Shown here: positions 20,341 through 30,661 of the stretch, piece by piece
Position numbering within the stretch: the first letter of the stretch is position 1
Layout of the letters: every line of letters starts with the position of its first letter
NCBI GenBank assembly: GCA_001310415.1
Contig: BAXE01000002.1
Location: 248,001-312,000 of the forward strand
DNA from: Enterovibrio sp. JCM 19048
Lineage (GTDB): Bacteria; Pseudomonadota; Gammaproteobacteria; Enterobacterales; Vibrionaceae
Direction: 5' to 3'
DNA: 64,000 bases
Made by a program: the position numbers and the translations under genes
The notes under the pieces: generated by a model
What the model saw: the letters and a program-made list of their open reading frames with translations, nothing else
What the model was told of the DNA's origin: nothing
Databases searched by the model: none

Positions 20341-21077
20341 ATGTTAATTCTGAGGCCCAATAAGGGCATGCCCCAGATGCAGGCGGGACCGGACTGGATG
20401 ACCTTGCACAAGCGCCTAAAGCAAAAAGCCAAGGTTCCCTTGCTCAAACGCTTTTATGACGCGGGCATCGTGGCGGCGGAAACGCCTCTGTCTGAGGTAC
20501 AGTTTGTGGCGCTGGATTTGGAGACCACAGGGTTGGATCCGGCGAAAAACGAAATCGTCAGTATCGGACTGGTGCCGTTTACCCTTTCCCGTATTTACTG
20601 CCGCGAAGCCAAACACTGGATTGTCAAACCGAGAAAGCCGTTGGATGATGAGTCTGTGGTTTTCCATGGCATCACCCACTCTGATGTGAGTGACGCGCCG
20701 GATTTGAAGCGCATCCTTGAAGAGGTGCTGGCCTCTCTGGAAGGTAAGATTGTGGTGGTGCATTACCGCCGCATTGAACGCGATTTTATCGACGCTGCGA
20801 TCAAAAACCGTCTGGGGGAAGGGCTCTTATTTCCGGTTATCGACACGCTGGAAATTGAATCCTGGTTTTACCGTAAGCCCAGTCAGAAGTTCTGGTCGCG
20901 GGTATTGCGAAAACCGCTGACTTCAATACGCCTTGCTGATAGCCGCCGTCGTTATAATCTTCCATTTTATCAAGGCATAATGCCTTGACGGATGCCATAG
21001 CAACGGCAGAACTTCTGCAAGCGCAAGTCGCCCACCGTTTTGGCCCGGACTATCCGGTGAAATCCTTCTGGCGCTGA
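20341..21077 (+). CDS. DEDD-type 3'-5' exonuclease (DnaQ-like), frameshifted
   Basis: About 245 residues after repair. Exo I motif is VALDLETTGLDPAKNEIVSIG-like at about 55-75 (cut here: D-L-E-T-T-G), Exo II is in VVHYRRIERDFIDAAI, and Exo III in the Y-x-x-H-N-A-x-x-D-A arrangement near 210. One base is missing near 20978 in the Exo III region: the first frame ends YQGIMP at 20988, while the true path reads LTDAIATAELLQAQVAHRF and ends FWR at 21077. It lies eight bases behind the DUF294 gene with a GAGGAAAGCC ribosome site, so the two are one operon. The physiological substrate is not known. Confidence 0.85.
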
Positions 21078-21272
21078 TCTGCAGTCAATGTTTAACCATC
21101 GGCCCGAGTTCACGTTTTTGGCAATCAAAACCGTTGTAATCGGGCCGTTTCACGGTTCGTTAAACTCACTGTGTTAAAGTCAAAGTATCTCCCTTGTGGA
21201 TGAGCCGGTATCTGTTTTTGGCGTTACCAACCTGATAGATACATAAATTCGCTGCCGATAAAGGATGGCAAG

Positions 21273-21731
21273 ATGATTGAAGAGAACAAGGTCGTCAGAA
21301 TTGACTACACAGTGAAAGATCAGGAAGGACAACTGATTGACTCCTCGGAAGGCAAAGAGCCACTGGCTTATTTGCACGGCGCGGGCAACATCATTCCGGG
21401 TTTGGAAAGTGCACTGGCAGGCCGCGCAGAAGGTGAAGCATTTGAAGTGGTTATCCAGCCGGATGACGCTTATGGCCAGCGCAACGATGCACTGATCCAA
21501 GTAGTAGAGCGTGGTGTATTCCAGGGCGTTGACCAGATTGATGTCGGCATGGTGTTCAATGCACAGGGCCCTGAAGGTAACATCCAGGTGACGATCATCG
21601 CGATTGAAGGCGACGAAGTCACTATTGATGGCAACCACCCGCTGGCGGGCGTTGTGCTGAACTTTGAAGGTGTGATCCGCGAAGTCCGCGATGCGACCGA
21701 AGAAGAGATTGCTCACGGTCACGTACACTAA
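21273..21731 (+). CDS. FKBP-type peptidyl-prolyl isomerase, SlyD-like
   Basis: An intact 152-residue cytoplasmic isomerase/chaperone. FKBP residues flank an insert-in-flap domain: VRIDYTVKDQEGQLIDSS at the N terminus, LHGAGNIIPGLESAL at about 35-50, and NHPLAGVVLNFEGVIREV at about 117-135. It ends HGHVH, so the long metal-binding His/Cys tail of E. coli SlyD is absent. ATG at 21273 follows AAGGATGG. It stands alone upstream of a two-way terminator. Confidence 0.9.
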   Translation: MIEENKVVRIDYTVKDQEGQLIDSSEGKEPLAYLHGAGNIIPGLESALAGRAEGEAFEVVIQPDDAYGQRNDALIQVVERGVFQGVDQIDVGMVFNAQGPEGNIQVTIIAIEGDEVTIDGNHPLAGVVLNFEGVIREVRDATEEEIAHGHVH

Positions 21732-21746
21732 GCCTGAGTTACCCGA

Positions 21747-21776
21747 TAAAAAGCGAGCAGGCAATGCTCGCTTTTT
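21747..21776. terminator. Bidirectional terminator between slyD-like gene and lipoprotein gene
   Basis: AAAAAGCGAGCA and TGCTCGCTTTTT arms; A and T tracts on both sides serve the two convergent genes. Confidence 0.88.
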
Positions 21777-21805
21777 GTGCCTGCTTACCTGCCTGTGTGC
21801 GAGGG

Positions 21806-23217
21806 TTACCGGCGTATCAACAGAAAACCGAAGAGGTGGGCATCATCGAAATGGCGCTCCCCGACAAAGGCGATAGCATGTTTGCCGTGCTGTCGCATTG
21901 CGCCCGGAGAACGCACGCCAAACGGCCAGAGAAACCAACGCTCCCCGCGAACACTCTCGGGCAAAATACCTTCCCTGTCATACGGGCTTTGAAAAGTCTG
22001 TTCAACTGTTGGCAATACCAGAGTTGATTTAAGCGGCAATCCGGCCAAGGCTACGTCTGGCAAGGTGTTACCCGTCACACTGACTCCCTGGATCATATGC
22101 TCTCCACTGGTCAGGCTGACGGCGAATCGCGGGGAGGGCTGCGGCAAAAGCAGGGTTTGTTCTATTGGCTTTTCGCCATCAAGGTGGCGAAATCCAATCG
22201 TATCGCTAAGTAAATACACCATGTGGTAGCAGCCGCACTGATGGATAGAATCCAAAATCAGCGGTTGTCCGCTTTCATCCAGCGTTATACGTACGTTCAC
22301 GGCATCAAATCTGCCGGCGTAAGGGTCGAAAGCGCTGTTCGCCGGACGACCGGGAAACCAGAGCACATAGTTAAGCTGTGGCAAGATATTTCCATCGAAG
22401 CGCGTGTAACTCAGGTGTTTGTAAAGTGTGGGCTTAAAGGTGTTGATATACGGCTTGTCTCCGCGGCCAAGTTCGAGTGCGCCGGGTAAGTCGTCCCGCG
22501 TGAGCGTTTCCACTGTGAATACCGGCGAATAATGGTTCAGCAGACGAACCTCATCGTCCTCATCAATAAATGGCCAGCCGGTTAGGGATTGTTGCCGCGC
22601 CGCCGACAGCATTCCTGCGATTTCTGCCTGATCCAATCTCGCTGCGGGCTCACCGTAGCTTATCGGTGACTCCAGCACCCGGCGAAAACCATCCTTTATC
22701 CGCACCTGCTCGGCTTCAATTCTTCCCTCGGCGACAAGGCTCGCCACTGGATATACCCCGACAACACGTTTCCAGTGTTGGTAAGCGTCGGCACTGTTGG
22801 GGACTGGTCTTGAATTGTCAGCCAGAAAGCAGCGCTATTAAGGCTCTTTGCGGTGAGTGCTTGCTGGCATTGGGTGAGATTGACTGCCCCGGCTGGTGCT
22901 GGTGTAAGTAGCAGGGCGATTTCCAGCTGTTCCTTTCCCAGTCTGCTGACATAGTCCAGCCATTGTTTTTTGGCTGCAGCACCGGACAGGGTATCTGTCA
23001 TTGAGGTGCTGAAGCGGTCAAAAGCGAGATAAGGGAATCGGCCATCAAAATGATAGGGAAGGGCATACCCGCGGCTTGCCTCAACAGATCGGTAATACTC
23101 AGATAATTCGCTGACGCATTGTGCTTCATCATCCGGGAATAGATTGGATTTTGGTGCAGAGGCGCAGCCGGAAATCAGCGCCACTAAAATCAGGAATATT
23201 AACCGAAGTCTCAACAT
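21806..23217 (-). CDS. Hypothetical lipoprotein, frameshifted
   Basis: About 470 residues after repair. The N terminus (MLRLRLIFLILVALISGCAS) is a clear lipoprotein signal with lipobox ISGC. The residue after the cysteine is alanine, which favours outer-membrane sorting. The rest is a soluble periplasmic protein of unknown family with a PYHFDGRFPYLAFDRF stretch and an HQCGCYHMVYLL segment. One base is missing near 22745: the first part ends GNVLSGYIQW and the second continues ASLVAEGRIEAEQV in another frame. It stands alone between a two-way terminator and the divergent maa gene. Confidence 0.75.
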
Positions 23218-23315
23218 GTAGGCTCATCTGTGAAGTAAGGTAGGGCTCTTTTTCGGCGTGAATAACCGCGCCGGAAAACCATTCTTTTAGACAGTGTCGG
23301 TAGTAGGGAAAGAAA

Positions 23316-23900
23316 ATGAAAACCGAAAAACAAAAAATGCTAAGTGGAGAGCTATACCGCGCCAGCGACAGTGAGCTGGTGGCGGATAAAAAACGAAGCC
23401 GTGAAGCCGCCCGACGCTTTAACCAAAGCCTGCCAGAAACAGAAGAGTGGAAAACGGCATTGCGGGATATGCTGCCAAACGCACATGATTCTTTGTATGT
23501 TGAGCCGCCTTTTTACTGCGACTACGGTTTGCACGTAACTATCGGCGAAAATGTCTTTATGAATTTTAACTGCACTATTTTGGATGTTGCGCCAGTGACG
23601 ATTGGCAATCGGGTGATGATGGCCAACAACGTGCAGTTGCTGACAGCGACTCATCCTTTGGATGTCCAGCGCCGTGTTTATGATTTAGTGGAATATGGTC
23701 TGCCTATCACCATTGGCGATAATGTCTGGCTGGGCGGCAGTGTGATTGTGCTACCCGGGGTGACCGTGGGCAAAAACAGCATTGTCGGTGCTGGCAGTGT
23801 GGTGACCAAAAATGTGCCGGACAACGTGATTGTGGCGGGTAATCCGGCGCGTATCGTTAGAGAGCTGACGGCAGAAGAAGTGGCTGAGCGCCAAGGTTAA
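23316..23900 (+). CDS. maa: Maltose O-acetyltransferase-like hexapeptide acetyltransferase
   Basis: An intact 194-residue left-handed beta-helix acetyltransferase (LacA/Maa/NodL group) that transfers acetyl from acetyl-CoA to a sugar hydroxyl. The N-terminal segment EKQKMLSGELYRASDSELV and the hexapeptide repeats (TIGENVFMNFNCTILDVAPV; TIGDNVWLGGSVIVLPGVTV) are typical, and the catalytic histidine is in LLTATHPLD near residue 115. It ends IVAGNPARIVREL. ATG follows GGGAAAGAAA. Its TAA shares a palindromic TTAA with the stop of the convergent cysteine-cluster gene. Confidence 0.92.
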   Translation: MKTEKQKMLSGELYRASDSELVADKKRSREAARRFNQSLPETEEWKTALRDMLPNAHDSLYVEPPFYCDYGLHVTIGENVFMNFNCTILDVAPVTIGNRVMMANNVQLLTATHPLDVQRRVYDLVEYGLPITIGDNVWLGGSVIVLPGVTVGKNSIVGAGSVVTKNVPDNVIVAGNPARIVRELTAEEVAERQG

Positions 23901-24160
23901 GTCAGCGATTCCAGCTCTGTCAGTACGTCGATGGCGTACTGGTTGGTGCTGCCACAGATATCCCAGTCAGCCTTGAACTGACCGCATACTGCAGGACGTC
24001 CGGGCTGGCCGAAAATCTTACAAAGATTCTCATCATTCAACTGGATACAGCGAACCCCGGCTGGTTTGCCATTGGGCATGCCCGGAATAGGTGAAGAGAT
24101 GCTAGGGGCAATACAACATGCACCGCAGCCTAAACGACAGCTCATGGTCGGTTCGTTCAT
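23897..24160 (-). CDS. YkgJ-family cysteine cluster protein
   Basis: An 87-residue protein with the zinc/iron-chelating CxxCxxCC set: CRLGCGACC at residues 8-16, then GVRCIQL, LCKIFGQ and PAVCGQF. The pattern is the YkgJ/UPF0153 type. Biochemical role unproven. It converges on maa with a four-base overlap. The related ycgN gene lies 210 bases upstream on the other strand, so two members of the superfamily are neighbours. Confidence 0.85.
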   Translation of the reverse strand: MNEPTMSCRLGCGACCIAPSISSPIPGMPNGKPAGVRCIQLNDENLCKIFGQPGRPAVCGQFKADWDICGSTNQYAIDVLTELESLT

Positions 24161-24369
24161 CTCATTACCTCTGGTTTATCGCGTTATAATCCAATCGTGG
24201 GCGCGCACAGTATCACTCGGTAGCAGTAAACGCAAAACCTCGGCATAACCTGGCGCTAAGTGACTGATAATGTGTGTTCAAGGGAGCCAATTTGGGATAA
24301 CCCTTGCAGTTTCTGCATCGGGTGGTATAACGGGCGCCTTTAACGGTAACAACAGCAGGTACGGGTAGT

Positions 24370-24813
24370 ATGACAACGCCTTTCTGGGAACAAAAATCAC
24401 TGACTGAAATGACTGACGCCGAGTGGGAATCGCTGTGCGACGGTTGCGGTAAGTGCTGTCTTCACAAACTGATCGACGAAGACACCGAGGAGTTGTACTA
24501 CACCAATATCGCCTGCAGCCTGCTGGATGACAAAACCTGCTCGTGCAAAGACTACGCGAACCGCTTCAGCTATGACGAAGAGTGCCTGAAGCTGACCCGC
24601 GACAAGATTGACGAATTCTACTGGTTGCCAGATACCTGCTCTTACCGACTGCTTGCAGAAGGTAAACCGTTGCCAGCGTGGCATCCGTTGATCACAGGTT
24701 CGAAAGAGGCCATGCACGCAGCGGATGAGTCTGTGCGTGAGAAAGTGGTTTACGAGATCGATGTTATCGACTGGGAAGATCACATCCTGAACCATCCGAA
24801 CCGCCGGGGCTGA
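24370..24813 (+). CDS. ycgN: YcgN-family (UPF0260) cysteine cluster protein
   Basis: An intact 147-residue protein. Cysteine cluster at residues 21-29 (CDGCGKCC), further cysteines in [19 protein letters not shown] and in DTCSYRLL; the middle reads [19 protein letters not shown] as in E. coli YcgN. Probable metal-binding protein without a proven role. Four bases separate it from dusC, so they are an operon. Confidence 0.92.
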   Translation: MTTPFWEQKSLTEMTDAEWESLCDGCGKCCLHKLIDEDTEELYYTNIACSLLDDKTCSCKDYANRFSYDEECLKLTRDKIDEFYWLPDTCSYRLLAEGKPLPAWHPLITGSKEAMHAADESVREKVVYEIDVIDWEDHILNHPNRRG

Positions 24814-24817
24814 TAAC

Positions 24818-25791
24818 ATGAAGCTGGTTCTTGGTCCTATGGAGGGCGTACTGGATGCGCTGATGCGCCAGATGCTCACCGAAATCAACAGTTACGATCT
24901 CTGTGTGACCGAATTTGTACGCATTGTTGATAGCCTGCTTCCTCCCCGTGTTTACCACAGAATGTGTCCGGAGCTTCTGGCCGGTGGTAAAACAGCATCG
25001 GGAACGCCGGTGCGCGTTCAGCTATTGGGACAATCCCCGCAATACATGGCGGAAAACGCTGCGCAAGTGATTGAGCTTGGCTCTGCCGGTGTCGACATTA
25101 ACTTTGGCTGCCCATCTAAAATGGTGAATGGCAGCAATGGTGGTGCGGCGCTGCTGAAGAACCCGGAACTTATCTATCAAGTGGTGAAGTCAGTCCGTGA
25201 CGCGGTACCTGACAATGCCATTGTTAGTGCAAAAGTTCGTCTGGGCTTTGACGATGTGTCACCTTACCGTGAAATTGTCGATGCGGTGCAATCAGCAGGT
25301 GCAAATGAAATTGTGGTGCATGGCCGGAGCAAGGCTGATGCCTACAAGCCGGGAACCGTACGTTGGGATTTGATTGGCGATATCGCCAACCGACTCTCCA
25401 TTCCTGTCACTGCTAACGGTGATATCTGGGGACAGGAAGATGCTATCCGCTGCCAGGAAGTGACGAACTGCGACACATTAATGGTCTGTCGCGGCGCGTT
25501 GAATATCCCGAACCTTGGTGCACACATCAAAACCGGTCAGGCGCCAATGACATGGCATGAAGTGTTGATCCTGCTTGTCCGCTACTCTGAATTTGAAATT
25601 CGTGGTGACAAAGGCTTTACTACGCCAACCGTGTTAAACAGTGGTTCCGCTACCTCAAAGACCAGTATCCGGAAGCGCATCCTGTGTTTATGGAATTGCG
25701 CCAACACAACGATAAGTTCAAGGTACTTGCTGTGATTGTCGATGCGCTGAACGCGCTGGAAAAGAAAACTGTCTGTGAAAGCGCGTGTTGA
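24818..25791 (+). CDS. dusC: tRNA-dihydrouridine(16) synthase DusC, frameshifted
   Basis: An FMN enzyme that reduces uridine 16 of tRNA. About 324 residues after repair. The N terminus LVLGPMEGVLDALMRQ is typical of DusC. The catalytic cysteine is in NFGCPSKMVNGSNGGAALLK near residue 98. FMN-phosphate contacts lie in HGRSKADAYKPG and TANGDIW. One base is missing near 25620: the shifted frame reads YYANRVKQWFRYLKDQYPEA, the expected C-terminal helical domain, and ends ESAC at 25791. The stop codon lies within the terminator hairpin. Confidence 0.9.
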
Positions 25792-25803
25792 ACGCGCTTT
25801 TTT
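25778..25803 (+). terminator. Terminator overlapping the dusC stop
   Basis: AGCGCGT and ACGCGCT arms with a five-base loop and six T; the dusC TGA sits inside the hairpin. Confidence 0.8.
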
Positions 25804-25848
25804 ATTGCCTCAATCCCGCTTAATTTCGCGGTATTCACCATCAGGTAC

Positions 25849-26522
25849 TTAAAAACGATTGAGTGCCCGACCCGGTAACACGCGAAAATCTACCCGCCCA
25901 GGCCACTGGGATTCGGACAATGTTGCAACCATCGCCCGGGCGACGCGTACCGCTTCCACCGGTTCAAAATCTGCCAGTGGTCCGCTAAGGAAAGGGGAAA
26001 GCATGGGCATGATACGTTGCAGCCGCTGTTCATCGCTTCTTGCTGACTGCGATCGCCCAGTAGGGGGCCGGGACGTGCAACCAACAAGCGTTCGAATCCC
26101 ATTTCGCCGAGTGCCTGTTCCATCTTTCCTTTGCAGCGCAGGTAGTGGGAGGGCGACCAGGGGTGACTGAGCATGCTGGAAACCACAGCAAGGTGTTTAA
26201 CCCCGACGACAGCCATCATCCGCGCGACTTTGACAACCAGATGGTAGTCCACCGCTTCGAGCGCTTTACGTGAGCCTGCATCTTTGCGCGTCGTGCCAAG
26301 GGCAATATAGCCCTGAAGCGGCACAGGCCATTGTGGTTGCCAGTGGGTTACTGACAGGTCGCTACTTTGGTGAACGATGATCTTTTCAGAAACGATCTGG
26401 ATGGGTCTGCGTGTGACCACATGGATATGGGAGACATCCGGGTCTCCTAGTAGTTGGTGCAAAAGCTCATCACCAACCAGGCCGGTTGCGCCGGCGATTA
26501 TGACACTGCGAGACGAAGACAC
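25849..26522 (-). CDS. Atypical short-chain NAD(P)-binding oxidoreductase (TIP30-like), frameshifted
   Basis: About 224 residues after repair. Rossmann motif GATGLVGDELL at residues 10-20. The rest resembles the HTATIP2/TIP30-like atypical SDRs: YIALGTTRKDAGSRKALEAV at about 70-90 and SSMLSHPWSPSHYLRCKGKME, giving the Y-x-x-x-K catalytic spacing (Y...CKGK). One base is missing near 26035; the true path continues LQRIMPMLSPFLSGPLADF and ends PGRALNRF at 25849. Substrate unknown. It stands convergent to dusC. Confidence 0.8.
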
Positions 26523-26725
26523 AGCGATACTTCCTCTGTATTCAGATGCGCGCTAGCCTATCATGAGATCAACGAATTTCTTCACAATCTAATGTGATTT
26601 CTTGGATTTATCACGTAATTGCTAAGTAAGACTGGCAAGCCTCTGTGACGCCAAATTACTGGCGGACAGTTGTCTCTGTCCAGATTCTGTATATGATCGT
26701 TTCCTTTTACAAAATGAGAGCCGAG

Positions 26726-27367
26726 ATGACCTCTTTAATTGAATTGCACAGCGATTGGGAAGGCATGCCTGCCGCGTTTATTGAAGGTGCCTTGCTGGCT
26801 GCAAATTTGTCTCCGGCCCCTCTGGACCCGGATGTCTGGTTGCCGCTGCTTGTCACAGGCGGCGTGGAAGAAGACCACGTAGAGCCAATCAGCCACGCAC
26901 AGAAACAAGCAATTATGCTGCGTTTTGAGCAGCAATATGCCGCGTTGATGAAGCACACTTACGCTATGCCTGAGCCACTGTCTCTGGATGCTGAGCGTAA
27001 CGATGACCACAAGGCCTTCGCTGAAGGTTTTCTGGCTGTCTGGCCTCACATTGAACCAGCGTGGCGCGAAGTCACAGTGTCTGATGGCAGCCGCCGTATG
27101 TTGTCTGCACTGATGACGACCATGCTGTTTTTGCACGATGAGCAGGGCACACTGGCGCAGATGGAGGAAGCGGGGCTTTCTTCACTGCCTTCACCGGAGA
27201 AGTACTATCAGCAATTGCCTTTGATGATCAATGAAGTGGCTTTGGCGGCGGATGAAGTGCAGCAAGGTTCGGGTGCGCGTGCGGTTAACCCATACAAATC
27301 CGTAGGTCGCAATGACCCGTGCCCTTGCGGAAGCGGTAAAAAGTTCAAGAAGTGCTGTGGCAACTAA
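26726..27367 (+). CDS. UPF0149/YecA-like protein with SEC-C zinc motif
   Basis: An intact protein of about 213 residues. The N-terminal all-helical UPF0149 domain (about 1-170) is followed by the C-terminal SEC-C motif [20 protein letters not shown], with the CxCx8CC zinc ligands, as in YecA/SecA tails, which bind ribosomes or SecB partners. ATG at 26726 is preferred to ATG at 26714, which lacks a ribosome site. The mutT gene starts two bases after its stop. Confidence 0.85.
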   Translation: MTSLIELHSDWEGMPAAFIEGALLAANLSPAPLDPDVWLPLLVTGGVEEDHVEPISHAQKQAIMLRFEQQYAALMKHTYAMPEPLSLDAERNDDHKAFAEGFLAVWPHIEPAWREVTVSDGSRRMLSALMTTMLFLHDEQGTLAQMEEAGLSSLPSPEKYYQQLPLMINEVALAADEVQQGSGARAVNPYKSVGRNDPCPCGSGKKFKKCCGN

Positions 27368-27368
27368 T

Positions 27369-27752
27369 ATGACTGACTCCGTAATCCGTGTGGTTGCCGG
27401 TGTGTTGAGTGAAGGGGATAAATTCCTCATCACCCAGCGTCACAATGATGAAGGTGGATTGTGGGAGTTTCCCGGTGGCAAAGTGGAAGCTGGTGAAAGC
27501 GAGCCAGAAGCGCTGGTCAGGGAGCTTCGTGAAGAGCTGGGCGTTGACGTGGAAATCGGTGAATTCGCACTCGAAACGCTTCATCACTACCCGACCAAGT
27601 CGATTCTGCTCAGAAGCTATTATTGTCGAAAGGTAAGTGGAGACATCCAGCTGAACTGCCACCAGTCAATGGCGTGGGTCACCAAAAGCTCGCTCGATGA
27701 CTATGCCTTCAGCGATGCTGACAAACCCTTGGTGAAACTGCTGCAGCGCTAA
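27369..27752 (+). CDS. mutT: MutT-like 8-oxo-dGTP diphosphatase (Nudix)
   Basis: An intact Nudix hydrolase of 127 residues. The Nudix box is complete: GGKVEAGESEPEALVRELRE followed by ELG (G-x5-E-x7-REx-EE-x-G), at about 37-59. The flanks VVAGVLSEGDKFLITQR and MAWVTKSSLDDYAFSDADKP match MutT, which removes 8-oxo-dGTP to prevent A:T to C:G transversions. ATG at 27369 is two bases after the SEC-C gene stop. In E. coli mutT sits after secA, whose own tail has a SEC-C motif; here a UPF0149 SEC-C gene takes the place. Confidence 0.9.
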   Translation: MTDSVIRVVAGVLSEGDKFLITQRHNDEGGLWEFPGGKVEAGESEPEALVRELREELGVDVEIGEFALETLHHYPTKSILLRSYYCRKVSGDIQLNCHQSMAWVTKSSLDDYAFSDADKPLVKLLQR

Positions 27753-27754
27753 TA

Positions 27755-27779
27755 AAATCCCAGCTTGGCTGGGATTTTT
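27755..27779 (+). terminator. Terminator after mutT
   Basis: AATCCCAGC and GCTGGGATT arms, three-base loop, five T. Confidence 0.88.
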
Positions 27780-27803
27780 ATCTTTCGCTAGAAATGGCGA
27801 CCT

Positions 27804-28339
27804 TTAGAAAAGGCGGCGCTGGCGCTTTCCGAAAAATTGAGACAGCACCACAACAGCCAGCACGATCAGCATGGCAGCGAAAATGATCACCAGCCACTGA
27901 GGCATGCTCAGGGTCAGGAATTGCCAAACAATTTTGCTGCAGTCACCGCTGGCTTCAAACATCCATGGTACCCACTTGTTCAGTGGCGCCCAGGAAGGGA
28001 ATGAAACAAAGATGTCACAGGTTGCGCCAAACAGATCGTTAGGATCAGGGAACTGGTAACCCACGTGTTCGATGGAAAGTTTCAGACCCCAACCAGCCGC
28101 AACACCCCAGGCAGCAAAACCTGCCCAGCGGATAAGGCCGTTTTGTGGCGCAATCATTCCAATCAGGCCAGCCCCGACCACACCTATCATTGCCACACGC
28201 TCGTAAATACACATGACACAGGGCGCAAGATCCATGACGTGCTGGAAAAACAGTGCACAGCTTCGAGCGCCAGTGCAGAAAGCATCAACAGGAACCAAGC
28301 CGTTCGGCCGCGGGAAATTTCATTGAAGAACGTGAACAT
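27804..28339 (-). CDS. dsbB: Disulfide bond formation protein B, frameshifted
   Basis: The quinone-linked inner-membrane oxidase that reoxidises DsbA. About 178 residues, four helices. First cysteine pair C-V-M-C in LAPCVMCIYERVAMIG; second pair in GATCDIF and ASGDCSKI, so both functional disulfides are present. One base is missing near 28262; the true N terminus is MFTFFNEISRGRTAWFLLML from ATG at 28339, then the frame shifts before ALFFQHVMDL. It follows nhaB in the order fadR-nhaB-dsbB seen in E. coli. Confidence 0.92.
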
Positions 28340-28364
28340 AGTGTACGAATCCGTTGTAAACGAC

Positions 28365-28388
28365 AAAGCCCCACGGGAGTGGGACTTT
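28365..28388 (-). terminator. Possible terminator between nhaB and dsbB
   Basis: AAAGYCCCAC arms pair around a four-base loop with one wobble; the T tract on the minus strand is short (three), so it may only attenuate. Confidence 0.45.
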
Positions 28389-28419
28389 GAAATTTCAAAT
28401 AATAATGACTTAAAAGACG

Positions 28420-30007
28420 TTAGTGTCCGCCGCCAACTGCACCCATGGCGTCCATAGAGTGCGAGGTCAACCAGCCAGCCTCATAGAACCACTCGGTCAT
28501 CGGTACCAGGAACAGCTCAATACCCGCCAGACCAACCAGACCCATCACGATGGTGTACGGCAGAGCCATGTAAACCATTTTGCCATACGACAAGCGCAGT
28601 AGCGGAGCCAGTGTTGAGGTCAGCAGGAACAGGAATGCTGCCTGACCGTTAGGCGTTGCCACTGAAGGCAGGTTAGTACCGGTATTGATTGCAACAGCCA
28701 GAAGCTCAAACTGTTTGGCATCGATAATACCGTCCATCAGCGCGGCTTTAACTTCATTAATGTAGACCGTGCCGACGAACACGTTATCTGACACCATGGA
28801 AAGCAATCCGTTCGCAATATAGAACATGGTTAGCTGTGCACTGCCTTCCAGTTCCAGCACGGCACTGATCACAGGCGTAAACAGTTGTTGGTCAACGATT
28901 ACGGCAACTACAGAGAAGAATACCGCCAGCAGGGCTGTAAACGGCAGAGCTTCCTCAAACGCTTTACCAATGTGGTGCTCGTCGATAACGCCGGTAAATG
29001 CCGTTGCCAGAATGATAACGCTCAGACCAATCAGACCAACCGCAGCAAGTGCATAGCAAGGCCAATGATCAGCCAAACTGCGATCAGCGCCTGAACGATC
29101 AATTTCGCCACGTCGTAGTTGGTGCGTTTCGCGCGTTCTGCGTTATCAAACTCTACCAGAATCTGGCGTACGTTCTCAGGCAGCTTTGTGCCGTAGTCGA
29201 ACAGGCGGAATTTCTCGACCAGCGCACAGGTCGCCAGGCCACAGATCAGCACTGGCAGGGTAACAGGCAACATACGCAGGATAAACTCGCCAAACTGCCA
29301 GCCGGCTTTTTCTGCGATGATCAGGTTTTGTGGTTCACCAACCATGGTCATCACGCCACCCAGTGCGGTACCGACACCCGCATGCATCAGCAGGCTGCGC
29401 AGGAATGCACGGTAGTTTTCCAGGTCGTCACGGCTCAGTTCATCGCGAACACCTTCATCAGATGTTGGATCGTGGCTGCCAGCAGGGTCACCACCAGAAG
29501 CTACGCGGTGGTAGATAGAGTAGAAGCCAACGGCAACGCTGATAACAACGGCGATAACTGTCAGCGCATCAAGGAACGCTGAAAGGAATGCTGCTGCCGC
29601 ACAGAAAGCCAGGGAGAGCAGGGTTTTGGATTGGATGCCCAGCAGTATCTTGGTAAAGATGAACAGCAGAAGCTGTTTCATGAAGTAGATGCCGGCAACC
29701 ATGAAAATCAGCAGCAGCAGTACTTCAAAGTTAGCTACCAACTCGTGCTTAACGGTTGCTGGGCTGGTCATACCGATTGCGATAGCTCTATCGCCAACAA
29801 GCCCCCTGGCTGAAGTGGATAACACTTAAGTGCCATGGCCAGGGTGAAAATAAATTCCACCACCAACACCCAACCAGCGACGAACGGGTCAATAGCAAAA
29901 AGGATAGGGTTGATAATTAGAAAAGCGATGATTGCTAGTTTGTACCAGTCAGGTGCTTTACCAAGAAAGTTCTTGATAAAAGCTTTCCTTAGCGTTGTGG
30001 TGGGCAT
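28420..30007 (-). CDS. nhaB: Na+/H+ antiporter NhaB, frameshifted
   Basis: An electrogenic sodium/proton antiporter of the inner membrane, about 529 residues after repair, the exact family size. Landmarks: N terminus [60 protein letters not shown] (conserved core); and [17 protein letters not shown] with [20 protein letters not shown] near the end. Two bases are missing, near 29800 and 29070. ATG at 30007 precedes a frame with MPTTTLRK. Divergent from fadR across a 654-base gap. Confidence 0.93.
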
Positions 30008-30661
30008 GTCTCTTTCTCTGTCTTTTAGTAAGCAAGTCGTTTCTGAGGCTTGAAATGAAGATGTAAATGTTCCGTTACAAAGCTTGCGGGCTATATTACC
30101 AAATGTAGAAATTTGAGCCGTTTTTATAAATCAAAGGCTAAACGTAATGTATCTGGCAAAAACGACCACTGAAATCCAGTGCATAGCTGAACTCGGAGCA
30201 CACAATACAGCGACTTTCCAAACAGTCAATATTCCAAAGCGTGTTAATTAAATTACTGGAGGATGTTACGAAAAAAACACAACGAATGACATTGGTTAAG
30301 AAGTATTCAGTAACATTTGGGCGACAACATTCTATTCTTGAGAAGTCTGTCATACAGTGATGATGATCAAGTATAGCGCGCTGATTTTGCAGAACAGTGG
30401 CGTTTTATCAGATGCTTATCCTTGTTTCGAGGCAGAACAACAAATTTGGCCTTAAATCCCTCCCAAATGGCAGTTGCGACCTCCGCCACAGCTCAGTTAA
30501 AGCGCTGCCGATTGTTGCAAATTTACCTATCTGTGAGCTGAGCCCGTCAATTCACTGTCAATTGCACGCAAACGATACCAGTGATAGGTTTCTCGGTTGT
30601 GATCATAAGTGGTATGATGAGTTATTAATCAAGATAAGAAGCAACTTGGAAACAACATTAC
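30008..30661. other. nhaB-fadR intergenic region
   Basis: 654 bases between divergent genes. Two open frames (minus 30138-30353 and plus 30397-30672) lack ribosome sites and family resemblance, and I do not accept them. The region is AT-richer than its surroundings near 30080-30340. I see no firm promoter, riboswitch or terminator. It should contain the divergent nhaB and fadR promoters. Confidence 0.5.

Noticed and set aside
30138..30353. Minus-strand 71-codon open frame in the nhaB-fadR gap
   Set aside because: No ribosome site, no family resemblance, low-complexity AT-rich composition.
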